A stretch of 64,000 bases of DNA from Deltaproteobacteria bacterium Ga0077539 (GTDB taxonomy: Bacteria; Myxococcota_A; Polyangia; Polyangiales; Ga0077539): positions 1 to 64,000 of the forward strand of contig LNEO01000122.1 of NCBI GenBank assembly GCA_001465015.1. Direction: 5' to 3'. Positions 38,857-48,813 of the stretch are shown piece after piece (positions within the stretch are counted from its first letter, which is position 1; every line of letters begins with the position of its first letter). The position numbers and the translations under genes are program-made. The notes under the pieces were generated by a model. That model did no database searches, was not told where the DNA came from, and saw nothing but the letters and a program-made list of their open reading frames with translations.

Positions 38857-39486
38857 GTGCGTACTGACTCCGAAGACAAAGCAGCGGCGAACGGTTCGCC
38901 GCCCGCGCTCGAGGCGCTCATGGAAGCGTTCATCAACGGAGACATTCGCGCGTTCAACCAGATGTACGAGAGGCTCGCACCGCGCGTCTGCTCGCTTCTG
39001 GCCGCTTTGTCCGGAGACCGTCGCCTCGCGGAAGACCTCACGCAGACGACTTTTCTCAAGATTCATCGCGCGCGAGACACCTACGCCATCGGCGCGCGCG
39101 TCGAGCCGTGGGTGTTCGCCATCGCGCGCCGCACGCTCCTCGACGAGCGCCGTCGAAAGAAGCGCCGCCCCGAAGACCTCAGCTCCGATGGAGCGACCCC
39201 CGAGCCTCACCACGACGAAACGCCGGAGGACTCCCGGCTCGAGCCCGAGCAAGAGAAGGCCCTCTACGCGAGACTCGCTGAACTTCCTGAACCGCAACGC
39301 GAGGCTATCGTGTTGCTCAAGGTGAAGGGGCTCTCGATCTCCGAGGCGGCTCGCGTCGCTGGCACCACGCCGGGCGCCATGAAACTTCGCGCTCATCGCG
39401 CTTATGAAGCGCTCCGTGACGCGCTCGGGCATCCAACTGCGGACGAGCGCGCAAGGTCGCGCAGCACCGTCGGAGACCCGTCGTGA
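38857..39486 (+). CDS. ECF-subfamily RNA polymerase sigma factor
   Basis: A 209-residue sigma-70 family member of the extracytoplasmic type. Region 2 is about 25-95 (FINGDIRAFNQMYERLAPRV, EDLTQTTFLKIHRARDTY, VEPWVFAIARRTLLDERR). Region 4 is about 130-190 (RLAELPEPQREAIVLLKVKGLSISEAARVAGTTPGAMKLRAHRAYEALR). Region 3 is lacking, as expected. A GTG start is used. Its stop overlaps the GTG of the membrane anti-sigma gene (GTGA), and that partner presumably holds it at the membrane until a signal arrives. Targets may include the neighbouring cytochrome/porin genes, which end 78 bases upstream; this is speculation. Confidence 0.93.
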   Translation: MRTDSEDKAAANGSPPALEALMEAFINGDIRAFNQMYERLAPRVCSLLAALSGDRRLAEDLTQTTFLKIHRARDTYAIGARVEPWVFAIARRTLLDERRRKKRRPEDLSSDGATPEPHHDETPEDSRLEPEQEKALYARLAELPEPQREAIVLLKVKGLSISEAARVAGTTPGAMKLRAHRAYEALRDALGHPTADERARSRSTVGDPS

Positions 39487-40265
39487 GCAGTCCCTGTGAC
39501 CGAACCATCGATCTGCTCGCCGAGGGCCTCGCGCTCGACGGCGAGGCGAACGATCACGTTCGCCAGTGCGCGAACTGTCGCGCGCTCACGGGAGAGGACG
39601 ACGCGCTGCTCGCGGCGATGTCCGACGGATCGCCGGCGCCTCCGATGTCTTCTGCGCTCGCGCAAGTCGCCTCCGCGCCGGTCTCGCCATCGCGCCTTCG
39701 CGCGCCAGTGACGCGAGCGATCGCCGCGCTCGCGCCGGCCGCGGTCGTGACGGGGATCGTCGTGATGGTCGCGATTCGCCGGGATTTTTCTACGCTTTCG
39801 TGGATCGCTCGTTGGGCTCCGGCGCTGTCGCTCGGCGTTCTGGGCGTTCTCGGCGTCATCGTGGCCGTCCTTCGTGGAAGAGACAACCTCGGCCCGGCGC
39901 ACACCTCGCGCCTCGCCCTCGCGGTCACCACAGTGGGCGTCTTCGAAGTGCTCTCGCTCACGCTCGGCGAACGGCCGCTCTGGGGCGGAGAGGCAACGCA
40001 CCACATCGAGTGCGCGCTCTGGGGCTCTGCGCTGCCTTGGGCGCTGGTTCCGCTCACGATGCTGTCGCTTCGCGGGATGGATCCCGTCCACCCTGCCCTG
40101 ACCGGAGCGTCCGTGGGCGCCGCGGTCGCCGCGTTCACGGCGGTGATTCAGCACTTCACCTGTCCGTCCCCGTCGGTGTGTCACACAGCAGTGACCCACG
40201 GAGTGTCCTTCGTGGTGTGCAGCCTCGTCGGAGCCTGGCTGGGGCGTCGCTGGCTCGTGCCGTAG
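39483..40265 (+). CDS. NrsF-like membrane anti-sigma factor with N-terminal zinc motif
   Basis: A 260-residue protein. The N-terminus (1-60) has C5...H25-VRQ-C29-AN-C32, fitting the His-x3-Cys-x2-Cys zinc anti-sigma (ZAS) motif. Six membrane segments follow (for example AIAALAPAAVVTGIVVMVA, WAPALSLGVLGVLGVIVAVL, CALWGSALPWALVPLTMLSL, VSFVVCSLVGAWLGRRWLV) with the NrsF/DUF1109-type Cys and His residues (HHIEC, HFTCPSPSVCHTAVTHG). NrsF proteins inhibit ECF sigma factors and respond to metal or redox stress. A combination of ZAS and NrsF features in one chain is unusual. It is translationally coupled to the sigma factor gene. Confidence 0.85.
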   Translation: MSSPCDRTIDLLAEGLALDGEANDHVRQCANCRALTGEDDALLAAMSDGSPAPPMSSALAQVASAPVSPSRLRAPVTRAIAALAPAAVVTGIVVMVAIRRDFSTLSWIARWAPALSLGVLGVLGVIVAVLRGRDNLGPAHTSRLALAVTTVGVFEVLSLTLGERPLWGGEATHHIECALWGSALPWALVPLTMLSLRGMDPVHPALTGASVGAAVAAFTAVIQHFTCPSPSVCHTAVTHGVSFVVCSLVGAWLGRRWLVP

Positions 40266-40435
40266 ACCACGCAAGCAGCCATCGCGGGGCTCGTGGGTTC
40301 AGGCCAACACCGAGCTGATGACGCCGTTCACCGCGGGCGAACGATGCCGTGACCGCGCGTAGATCGTCGTGAGCGACGGCCACCGTGACCACGCCACACG
40401 CTCGCTCGACCGCACGATCGAGCACATCGAGCGCG

Positions 40436-41014
40436 TTACTCGATGCGCTTGATGACGTGAAAGCCGAAGTCCGTCTGCACGACGTCCGACACGGCCCCGA
40501 CGGCCAGCGCGAAGGCGGCGTTCTCGAACGGCGCCACGGTCTGCCCGCGGGTGATGAAGCCGAGGTCGCCGCCCTTGCCCTCGTGGCCGGGCTCGTCGCT
40601 GAACTGCCTCGCCAGCGCAACGACGTCTTCGCCGCCGCGAGCGCGCGCGAGGAGCTGGTTCGCAAACGCCCTCGCCTCGTCGAGCGATCGCGTGACCGAC
40701 GGCTGTCGCATCGCCGACCCCGTGTGCATCACGAGGACGTGCGCGACGTGAACGCGCTCAGCGGGCTGCGCCGCGGGGGGCGCCTGAAAATTGGGCGGGA
40801 CCGCGAGCCCCGAAGGCGAGCCCGACCCCGCATCGCCGAACGCGCCAGGGTCGGGGAGCAGCATCGAGCGCAGCGGGGAGGCGGGCAGCGCATTCGCGGT
40901 CGGCGGCGGCGCAGGGGTGAGCAAGGGCTCACCGTTGCGATTGCACGCAGACAGTGCCAACACCAACGCGAGCGCCGCGACCAACGGACGACGAACAGAC
41001 TTCAACGCGAACAT
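40436..41014 (-). CDS. Parvulin-type peptidyl-prolyl isomerase lipoprotein
   Basis: A 192-residue lipoprotein with signal peptide and lipobox ALSAC (Cys24). After a Pro/Ala linker, the C-terminal half is a PpiC/parvulin domain: VHVAHVLVMHTGS, EARAFANQLLARARGGEDVVALARQFSDEP, GGDLGFITRGQTVAPFENAAFAL, VQTDFGFHVIKRIE. It would assist folding of exported or outer-membrane proteins, as SurA and PrsA do, though it lacks their long helical chaperone region. TACAAC lies eight bases before the ATG, so it may be leaderless. Confidence 0.92.
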   Translation of the reverse strand: MFALKSVRRPLVAALALVLALSACNRNGEPLLTPAPPPTANALPASPLRSMLLPDPGAFGDAGSGSPSGLAVPPNFQAPPAAQPAERVHVAHVLVMHTGSAMRQPSVTRSLDEARAFANQLLARARGGEDVVALARQFSDEPGHEGKGGDLGFITRGQTVAPFENAAFALAVGAVSDVVQTDFGFHVIKRIE

Positions 41015-41077
41015 CGCGCGCGGTTGTAATGGGTTCGGGCCCGACAGACAACCGCGACGTACTCACAGAACGACATC

Positions 41078-42032
41078 ATGGAGCACTTATCGAAGTCGTC
41101 GGAGCCGCAGCCAGATCGCAGCAAGATCGAGTTCTTGTCGGAATCCGCCGGGATCGCGAGGGCCGAGCACGACGCGACGTATGTCGATCACGTGGACCCT
41201 CGGTGGGTGCACGACCTGCCCTTCGCCCCGTCGCGCGTGTGCATCGACGCGGACGCGGTCGAAATCCGACGCGCTGGGGCGACATCCCAGCGAATCGAGC
41301 GCGGGACGATCGGTGGGGCGTGGTTCGTTCCCGCGTTTGTCGAGCGGGCGCTCGGGCTCGCGTTGGGCGGGGCGCACGCAGAAGAGCGCCCCATCGTCGT
41401 GACCGCGGATTTCGTCGGCTGGCTCGTGTTCGCGATCGATCGCGATCGCTGGCTCTGCGTCGCGACCAACGAGCGAGCGGAAGCGCTGGCCGCCATCGCT
41501 TCGCTGGGATTGGGAGCAGTGTCGCGCCCTTACACATGGACGCTGTTCGAGCCAGGGGCGCGCGCCGCATCGAGCGCTCGATGGCTGCGCTCGCAGACGC
41601 ACGTCCGTCGCGCGATGGGCGCCACCGTCGTGTCGTCAGTGGCCCTCGACGCCGCGCTCGGCTACCTCGGCTCGATCGCGGGCGTCTCCGCGGTGACGGT
41701 GACCGGCGCGGCGCTGGTAGTGACGGTCTCTCTGGCTCGCGCGGGAGTCGCGCGAAGCCTCAGCCGCTTTCGCGTCGAGCCCGCCGAGAGGCTGGCGATC
41801 ATCGAGCGCTCGTCGGCGAAGCCGCTTCGCTTCGACCTGCGCAAGATCGAGCACGCGAGGCTCACGCGAACCGGGTTCGTGCTCGACTACGAAGATGCGC
41901 CGCGGCCAGTGGTGGTCGAAGTGCTCACGCCCGTCGAAGGCGCGCGCGCCACCGAGGGTTCTCGGTCAGAGCTCGCGCGGCTGCGCGTCGCGCACACGTT
42001 CATCGATCACGCGCTCGCGGCGAGGGACGCGA

Positions 42033-42049
<17 letters not shown>
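41078..42049 (+). CDS. Membrane protein of unknown function
   Basis: A 323-residue protein without a recognised family. The N-terminal half is a soluble alpha/beta region with several Trp (VDPRWVHDLPFAPSRVC, GGAWFVPAFVERALGLAL, VGWLVFAIDRDRWLCVA). Near residues 185-230 there are probable membrane segments (GATVVSSVALDAALGYLGS, VSAVTVTGAALVVTVSLARAG). The C-terminal part is again soluble (RFRVEPAERLAIIE..., GFVLDYEDAPRPVVVEVL), with strand patterns reminiscent of PH-like folds. Function is not inferred. It converges on the sigma-54 regulator with a 17-base overlap. Confidence 0.72.
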
Positions 42050-43535
<1,486 letters not shown>

Positions 43536-43661
43536 CGCGCGCACCCCCGACGGTGATCCCGACTCTTCATCGCCCCCGATGATGGCATCCATGAGCGCCG
43601 ATGAGGCGCAGCACCGGCGCTCGGGCGCGGTTTCACATGCCGTCGATCGGGGGGCGGTTGT

Positions 43662-44252
43662 TCAGCGACGGCCAGCGTCCGCGGTTGTGCGGGGCGTTCC
43701 GTTGGAGGGGCCGGGGGTCGGGCCGGGTCCTGGATTGGCGCCGCCAGGCGGGCCCGCAACGGCGGGCGAAAAAGTCACTTGAAACTGGCCGCGCACGACG
43801 ATCGGCGTCTGACCTTGCTGAAAGGTCCCCTCGTATCGCCCGACGCCGCGCTGCGACGTAAGCGTGTCGAACTGGACGAACCCTCGGCCCGAATCGAGCG
43901 CGACGTTCGGATCGAGCGTGATGTGAATCACCGCGCCGGTCGCCGACCCGAGGTCGATCCGCTGGCCCTGACGCGCGTTGGGAACATCGATCTCGATACG
44001 CCTGACGGCGCTGCGCCGACCGTTGGCCGAGATCCGAACGCGGTTGTTGATCGGCTCGAAGCGCGCGCCCGAAGCGGTCACGGGCAACCTCGCGTCTCCG
44101 GCGAGTCCCCCGCCCACGGCGCCTACGCCCGCGACCGACACCGTGATGAATCCCGTGCCCCCGAGCACGACCTGCGCCAACGCTCCGGCCGAAGCGAGCG
44201 CGAACGAGAGTGTGATGGCGCGCGCCGAGTAGCGGTGAATTCGTTGCATCAT
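43662..44252 (-). CDS. Exported protein of unknown function
   Basis: A 196-residue protein with a signal peptide (AITLSFALASAGALA, probable cleavage before QVVLGG). The mature part is beta-rich, with Gly-rich segments (GGTGFITVSVAGVGAVGGG) and strands VRISANGRRSAVRRIEIDVP, AVIHITLDPNVALDSG, IVVRGQFQVTFSP, and a Pro/Gly-rich tail. It resembles a secreted YceI-like or adhesin-like beta sandwich only loosely. No Cys or catalytic motif is seen. Two consecutive ATGs start the frame. It is separate from the upstream-facing Nudix gene (divergent). Confidence 0.65.
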   Translation of the reverse strand: MMQRIHRYSARAITLSFALASAGALAQVVLGGTGFITVSVAGVGAVGGGLAGDARLPVTASGARFEPINNRVRISANGRRSAVRRIEIDVPNARQGQRIDLGSATGAVIHITLDPNVALDSGRGFVQFDTLTSQRGVGRYEGTFQQGQTPIVVRGQFQVTFSPAVAGPPGGANPGPGPTPGPSNGTPRTTADAGRR

Positions 44253-44463
44253 GGCTGAGACATCTTAGTACGAGCCGAGCGTGCGCTCGATTCAATCGCG
44301 CGTACGAAAGCGCGCCGTCCGACGAGTCGCTGCGCCCCACGAAGCGATCCTCGTGCTCTTCTCGTACAGGTCGGGGCGGTTGGCCCTCGCGGCCGCGCCG
44401 ACAACCGTTGAAGTTCGGCGGTGTTCAACTCGGGCGCGTGCGCCCAACAAGGAGCGACGAGTC

Positions 44464-44925
44464 GTGAGCGACCGACACCCAACTCCAACCTGGTACTTCG
44501 CGATGGTGATCGTCCGCCTGGGAGATCGCTTCGCGTTGGTCCACGAGAGAAAACACGGGCAGCTCTGGTACTTTCCTGCGGGCCGCGTGGAGATCGGCGA
44601 GACGATCCGCGAGGCGGCGATGCGCGAGACGCGCGAGGAGACCGGGCTCGACGTCGAGCTGACGGGCCTGCTTCGCGTCGAGCACTCGCCGCAGCACGAC
44701 GGATCGGCGCGATGCCGAGTGTTCTTTCTCGCCCGTCCGCTCGATGGCTCTTCGCTCAAGCAAGAGGCCGACGAGCACTCGCTCGGCGCTCGTTGGGTCA
44801 CCGTCGAAGACCTCGACCAGCTCGAGCTCAGGGGCGACGAAGTGCGCGAGTGCTTTCGAGCCGTTCGCGACGGAGCGCCGGTCGCGCCGCTCTCGATGCT
44901 CACGCTCGAGGGCCACCCGTGGTGA
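44464..44925 (+). CDS. Nudix hydrolase
   Basis: A 153-residue enzyme with a complete Nudix box GRVEIGETIREAAMRETREETGLDVEL (about residues 41-67), matching GX5EX7REUXEEXGU. It likely hydrolyses a nucleoside diphosphate linked to another moiety, with Mg2+ bound by the Glu residues. The specific substrate is unknown. The GTG at 44464 is chosen because AAGGAG lies about 10 bases upstream and earlier in-frame codons look like antisense shadow. It is 51 bases before the third kinase gene and may share its transcript. Confidence 0.9.
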   Translation: MSDRHPTPTWYFAMVIVRLGDRFALVHERKHGQLWYFPAGRVEIGETIREAAMRETREETGLDVELTGLLRVEHSPQHDGSARCRVFFLARPLDGSSLKQEADEHSLGARWVTVEDLDQLELRGDEVRECFRAVRDGAPVAPLSMLTLEGHPW

Positions 44926-44976
44926 GCGCGCCTATCGTGCCCCGTCGTTTCGAGGCAGACTCTCGCCGAGAACCCA

Positions 44977-46692
44977 ATGGCCCATCGCTCGCCTGAGGCC
45001 CTTCTCGGGCAGACCCTCGGCGGTCGATTTCGTGTGCTCTACACGATCGCCTCGGGCGGAATGGGGACCGTCTACGAGGCGCGCGACGAGGTGCTGAGCC
45101 GACGCGTCGCGATCAAGGTGATCCGCGGCGACCACCTCGTGGACCCAGCCTTGCGCGCGCGGTTCAAGCGAGAGGCGCTCGCGACCGCGGCGGTGTCACA
45201 CCCGTCGCTCGTCGCGCTGCACGACCTGTCGCTCGACAGCGATCCGCCGTTCTTCGTCATGGAGCTCGTCGACGGAGCTCCGCTCGAAGAGCTCTTGTCC
45301 CGAGAGCAGCGGATCCCCTGGCAACGCGCAGCGAAAATCGCCATCGACGCGTTCGAGGGACTCGACGCCTTGCACGCCGCAGGAGTTGTCCACCGAGACA
45401 TCAAGCCGAGCAACCTCATGATCGTCGGCTCGGGTCCGACCGAGCGTTGCCGGCTCATCGACCTCGGCGTCGCGCGGTTGATCACCGCTCCGATCGATGA
45501 CGCTCGGACCGCCACAGGCGTCGCCGTCGGAACGCCCGCGTTCATGGCGCCAGAGCAACTCGCGGGCGAGCGCGTGGGCCCGGCCGCGGATCTCTGGGCG
45601 ATGGGCGTCGTTCTCTACAAGTGCATCGTCGGGTTTCATCCGTTCTCGACGCAACGAGCGCAGGCCGCGCCGCTACGCGTTCACGAGATCGTGCGAGACG
45701 TACCTGCAGAGCTCGGTGAGCTCGTCGCGTCGCTGCTCGCCCACGCTCCCGAAGATCGTCCTCGAAGCGCGGGTCACGTCGCTCGACAGCTCCGCTCGTT
45801 GCGTCAGCGCGCGGGCGTATCCGAAGCGGCTTCCCCCGAAGCGGCGCGGGTCGACGGCGAGCAGTCCAGTCCTGGCGCGTCGCAAAACAACGCGCCGATC
45901 GGGCGCCCGGCAGCTGCGCTCGATGGCGGCCTGTCGAGCACGATCGTCGCTCCACCCCTGCGACGGTCGGCGACGCCGATCGTCATCGGAATCGCCATCG
46001 GCGCGGTCATCACGGTCGCCGGCGGGCTCGCGGTTCAATCCATGGCTCGAAGCACTGCGCAATCGCCAGAGAGCTTCTCGTCGAACAGCGTGATCGCCGT
46101 CGACGATCGGGTTCCGCTCGCTCCGCGCGCGTCCGCGGAGACGCAAGACACCGGCATCGCGTCCGTCGCAGACCCGGTTGTCAGCCATCGCGTCGCCTCG
46201 CCTACGGTGGGACTCGGGCGCGATCGTGCTCGTTTGCCCGCGGTGCCCGAGCGGCCGATCGAAGCCCAGCCCGTCGAGACGGCGACCAACCCGGCTGTCG
46301 TCGCGGCCTCGAGAGCCCCGCAGCCGCGCTCGACGCCCGTCGAAGCAGCGTCTCCGTGGAGCGGCGCGCCTGCGGTCGTGCTCCCATCGTCCCCAGGAAA
46401 TCGCCCAGGAAATCGCCTCTCGGTGCAGTACTCGAGCGCCGCCGCGGTCGCGCCCGACGCGACCCCTCGCCTCGAGCGCTGCGTCGATCCGCGGACGCAC
46501 TACGCGCAGCGGCTCTTCGGGAGCTATCGGGTGCGGATCACCGAGGAAGGCGCGGTCGAAGAGATTCACGTCGTGGCGCACGACGGCACCGACGTCGAGC
46601 GACAGTGCATCGAGCGTGCGCTACGCGCGGTGCGTTGGCCGGTCACCGCCAGTCGCTACGACACCTACGTGCGCGCGACCGTGCAGCTCTGA
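44977..46692 (+). CDS. Transmembrane Ser/Thr kinase with TonB-like C-terminal domain
   Basis: A 571-residue protein. The kinase domain (about 15-275) has ASGGMGTVYEA, VAIKVI, HRDIKPSN with His139, and DLG instead of DFG (Asp162), followed by GTPAFMAPEQL. A membrane segment is near 335-356 (IVIGIAIGAVITVAGGLAV). After a Pro/Ala/Val-rich spacer, residues about 500-571 resemble a TonB-like or AgmX-type C-terminal domain: LFGSYRVRITEEGAVEEIHVVAHDGTD, ERALRAVRWPVTASRYDTYVRATVQL. Such a domain could contact periplasmic or outer-membrane partners. The layout suggests an envelope-to-cytoplasm signal transducer. Confidence 0.9.
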   Translation: MAHRSPEALLGQTLGGRFRVLYTIASGGMGTVYEARDEVLSRRVAIKVIRGDHLVDPALRARFKREALATAAVSHPSLVALHDLSLDSDPPFFVMELVDGAPLEELLSREQRIPWQRAAKIAIDAFEGLDALHAAGVVHRDIKPSNLMIVGSGPTERCRLIDLGVARLITAPIDDARTATGVAVGTPAFMAPEQLAGERVGPAADLWAMGVVLYKCIVGFHPFSTQRAQAAPLRVHEIVRDVPAELGELVASLLAHAPEDRPRSAGHVARQLRSLRQRAGVSEAASPEAARVDGEQSSPGASQNNAPIGRPAAALDGGLSSTIVAPPLRRSATPIVIGIAIGAVITVAGGLAVQSMARSTAQSPESFSSNSVIAVDDRVPLAPRASAETQDTGIASVADPVVSHRVASPTVGLGRDRARLPAVPERPIEAQPVETATNPAVVAASRAPQPRSTPVEAASPWSGAPAVVLPSSPGNRPGNRLSVQYSSAAAVAPDATPRLERCVDPRTHYAQRLFGSYRVRITEEGAVEEIHVVAHDGTDVERQCIERALRAVRWPVTASRYDTYVRATVQL

Positions 46693-46739
46693 GCAAGCTG
46701 CGAGGGAACGCACTGGAGAACATGTGCGCGCGTCGGGCG

Positions 46740-47957
46740 CTACTCGCTCTCGAGCCCCACGCTCACGCCGTCGGTCGCGACGAACTCCGCGTGAAGCGCG
46801 CGCGTGAGGGCGTCGAGCTTCGCGCGATCGACGAGCATGCTGATGCGAAACGCCGTCGTCACGAGGCTCTCGGCCGCGATCGACTCGCGCTCGAGCACGG
46901 CGATCGCTCGCTCGAGCACGCGCACATCCCGCGTGATTCCGTCGCCGACGAGCGACACCGCGCCGAGGTCCTCGCGCAGCTCGCCGGCCTCGCTCTCGAT
47001 CGCGCGCTTGCCCTTCGCCCAATCCGGGACGCGCGAGAGCGGCACGACGAACCGCACCTCGTCGCCGCCCGCGTGCAGCTCCTTCATCGGAACGTCAGCC
47101 GCCCCGCACGCACGCGTCAGCCGCGCGAGCGCCGCGCCCTTGACCCTGACGTACGCGATCTTCGCTTCGCTGACGACCGCGCGAACGCCAGACGCCTCTC
47201 GCACGACCCCGAGCCGCACGACGGTCTCTTTGGCGCCCTTCAGCGGATCGTCGGTCTTTCGCGCGTAGATCGCGATCCCGTGGCGCTTCGCGAACTCTAC
47301 GGCCTCGGCGTTGAGCACCTTCGCGCCGGCCTCGGCCATCTCTTGCAGCTCTTCGTAGCCGAGCTCGCCGATGTGCCGCGCGTCGCTCACCACGCGGGGA
47401 TCCGCGGTGTACACGCCGTCGACGTCCGAGTAGATCTCGCAGCGCTCAGCCTCGAGCGCCGCGGCGAGCGCGACGGCGGTCGTGTCGCTTCCGCCTCGCC
47501 CGAGCGTCGTGATCTCGCGCTTGTAGCTCATGCCCTGATAGCCAGCGACGATCACGATTCGGCCCCGCGCGAGCTCGTCTTCGATCCGAAACGGTCGCAC
47601 CTCGATGATCCGCGCGTCGAAGTGGCGGTCGTTGGTCATGATCCCCGACTGCGACCCGGTGAACGAGATCGCGTCCTCGCCCATCGCCTGCAGCGCGATC
47701 GCGAGCAGCGCCATGGTCGTTCGCTCGCCCACGCTGAGCAGCATGTCGAGCTCGCGGCGCGGAGGGCTGGCGGTCAGCTCGTTGGCGAGGGCGAGGAGCT
47801 GGTCGGTGGTCTTTCCCATCGCGCTGACGACGACGCAGACCGCGAAGCCCGCGCGACGGGTGGCCACCACGCGCTCGGCGACGCGGCGAATCTTCGCGAT
47901 GTCCGCGACCGACGAGCCCCCGAACTTCTGCACGATGATCTTCGCGTTGCTTGCCAT
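46740..47957 (-). CDS. lysC: Aspartate kinase
   Basis: A 405-residue monofunctional aspartokinase that phosphorylates L-aspartate in the first step of Lys, Thr, Met and diaminopimelate synthesis. The N-terminal kinase domain has [10 protein letters not shown] (9-18), [17 protein letters not shown] and [20 protein letters not shown]. The C-terminal third contains two ACT-type repeats ([22 protein letters not shown] and [23 protein letters not shown]) that usually bind feedback inhibitors. It starts nine bases after the STAS-domain gene and is probably co-transcribed with it and the GT39 gene. Confidence 0.96.
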   Translation of the reverse strand: MASNAKIIVQKFGGSSVADIAKIRRVAERVVATRRAGFAVCVVVSAMGKTTDQLLALANELTASPPRRELDMLLSVGERTTMALLAIALQAMGEDAISFTGSQSGIMTNDRHFDARIIEVRPFRIEDELARGRIVIVAGYQGMSYKREITTLGRGGSDTTAVALAAALEAERCEIYSDVDGVYTADPRVVSDARHIGELGYEELQEMAEAGAKVLNAEAVEFAKRHGIAIYARKTDDPLKGAKETVVRLGVVREASGVRAVVSEAKIAYVRVKGAALARLTRACGAADVPMKELHAGGDEVRFVVPLSRVPDWAKGKRAIESEAGELREDLGAVSLVGDGITRDVRVLERAIAVLERESIAAESLVTTAFRISMLVDRAKLDALTRALHAEFVATDGVSVGLESE

Positions 47958-47966
47958 CTCTCGACG

Positions 47967-48812
47967 TCACCTTGCTTTGCGCGCGCTACGGGCGCTGAAC
48001 CAACGCTTCCAAAACGGCTCGGGCGGCGGCGGCGCGATTGCCTCTCGCGCCAGACGAATCGCCTCGGACACGAGCGGGACCCGGACCTCGCCTTCGTCGG
48101 CGAGACCGGCGCTCGACGCCAGCTCGAGCACCACTCCGCGAACGCCTCCGACAAACGTCCGCGCGCCCAGCGTGCGTGCGGCGCTCGGAATCGCCCACAG
48201 CTCAGCCAACACCGCCCCGGTCACCTCTTCGAGGTCCCCGACGTCGAGGACCACCACGCGAGCGTCGCGTCGGAGGACGTCGCGCGAGACGCGCTCGGCG
48301 AACTGTTGCGCGCCCTCGGCGTCCATCGGCCCCGCCGCGATCGCCAGCAAAAACCCTGGCTCGAGCTCGCGCACCGGCGCTGCGTCCGCGAGGGCGCGCT
48401 GCGCTCGAAGTCGCTCGCGCTCCTCGACGCCTCGCGCGTAGCCCTCGATCACCAGCGCGACGAGCTCGTCGCACGCACGCTGGAGCGTCGAGCCTGCGAG
48501 GGGCTGGTCCTTGGTGACGACGTCGCGCCACGACGAGAGCGCAGCCACGACGACCGCGGGCGCGAGTCCGTGGTTGGCCATGCGATGGGAGAATAGCCAC
48601 GCCATCGAGCGCGCCTCGTTCCACGAGACGCCCGAGAGCGCTCCTGCGGGTGACGTTGCGAGCGCTCTCGCCGCGCACTCGACGAAGGGCGCGAACTCCG
48701 CCGCGACGTCGTCCGCCGAGAGCCCTGCGCTCGCGAAGGGCTTGTGAGCGCGATGAATCGCCTCGCGCACGGGTTCGAGCACCGACTCGAGGCTGTCGCG
48801 AGGCTCGCTCAA
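47967..48812 (-). CDS. RsbR-like protein with C-terminal STAS domain
   Basis: A 281-residue cytosolic protein. The N-terminal about 140 residues are helical and resemble the non-haem globin-like part of RsbR-type stressosome proteins. The C-terminal part (about 160-250) resembles a STAS domain: FLLAIAAGPMDAEGAQQFAERV, then RVVVLDVGDLEEVTGAVLAELW, and LGARTFVGGVRGVVLELASSAG. The usual phosphorylated Ser/Thr of STAS proteins is at an equivalent Thr in EEVTGAVLAE. The TTG at 48812 is chosen because GAGGGA lies about 10 bases upstream and the previous gene ends one base before; a TTG nine codons earlier is the alternative. Confidence 0.7.
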   Translation of the reverse strand: MSEPRDSLESVLEPVREAIHRAHKPFASAGLSADDVAAEFAPFVECAARALATSPAGALSGVSWNEARSMAWLFSHRMANHGLAPAVVVAALSSWRDVVTKDQPLAGSTLQRACDELVALVIEGYARGVEERERLRAQRALADAAPVRELEPGFLLAIAAGPMDAEGAQQFAERVSRDVLRRDARVVVLDVGDLEEVTGAVLAELWAIPSAARTLGARTFVGGVRGVVLELASSAGLADEGEVRVPLVSEAIRLAREAIAPPPPEPFWKRWFSARSARKAR

Positions 48813-48813
48813 A

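Noticed and set aside
46356..48596. A 746-codon plus-strand frame opposite lysC and the STAS gene
   Set aside because: It spans the ends of three real genes in the antisense phase and is Arg/Glu/His-rich throughout.
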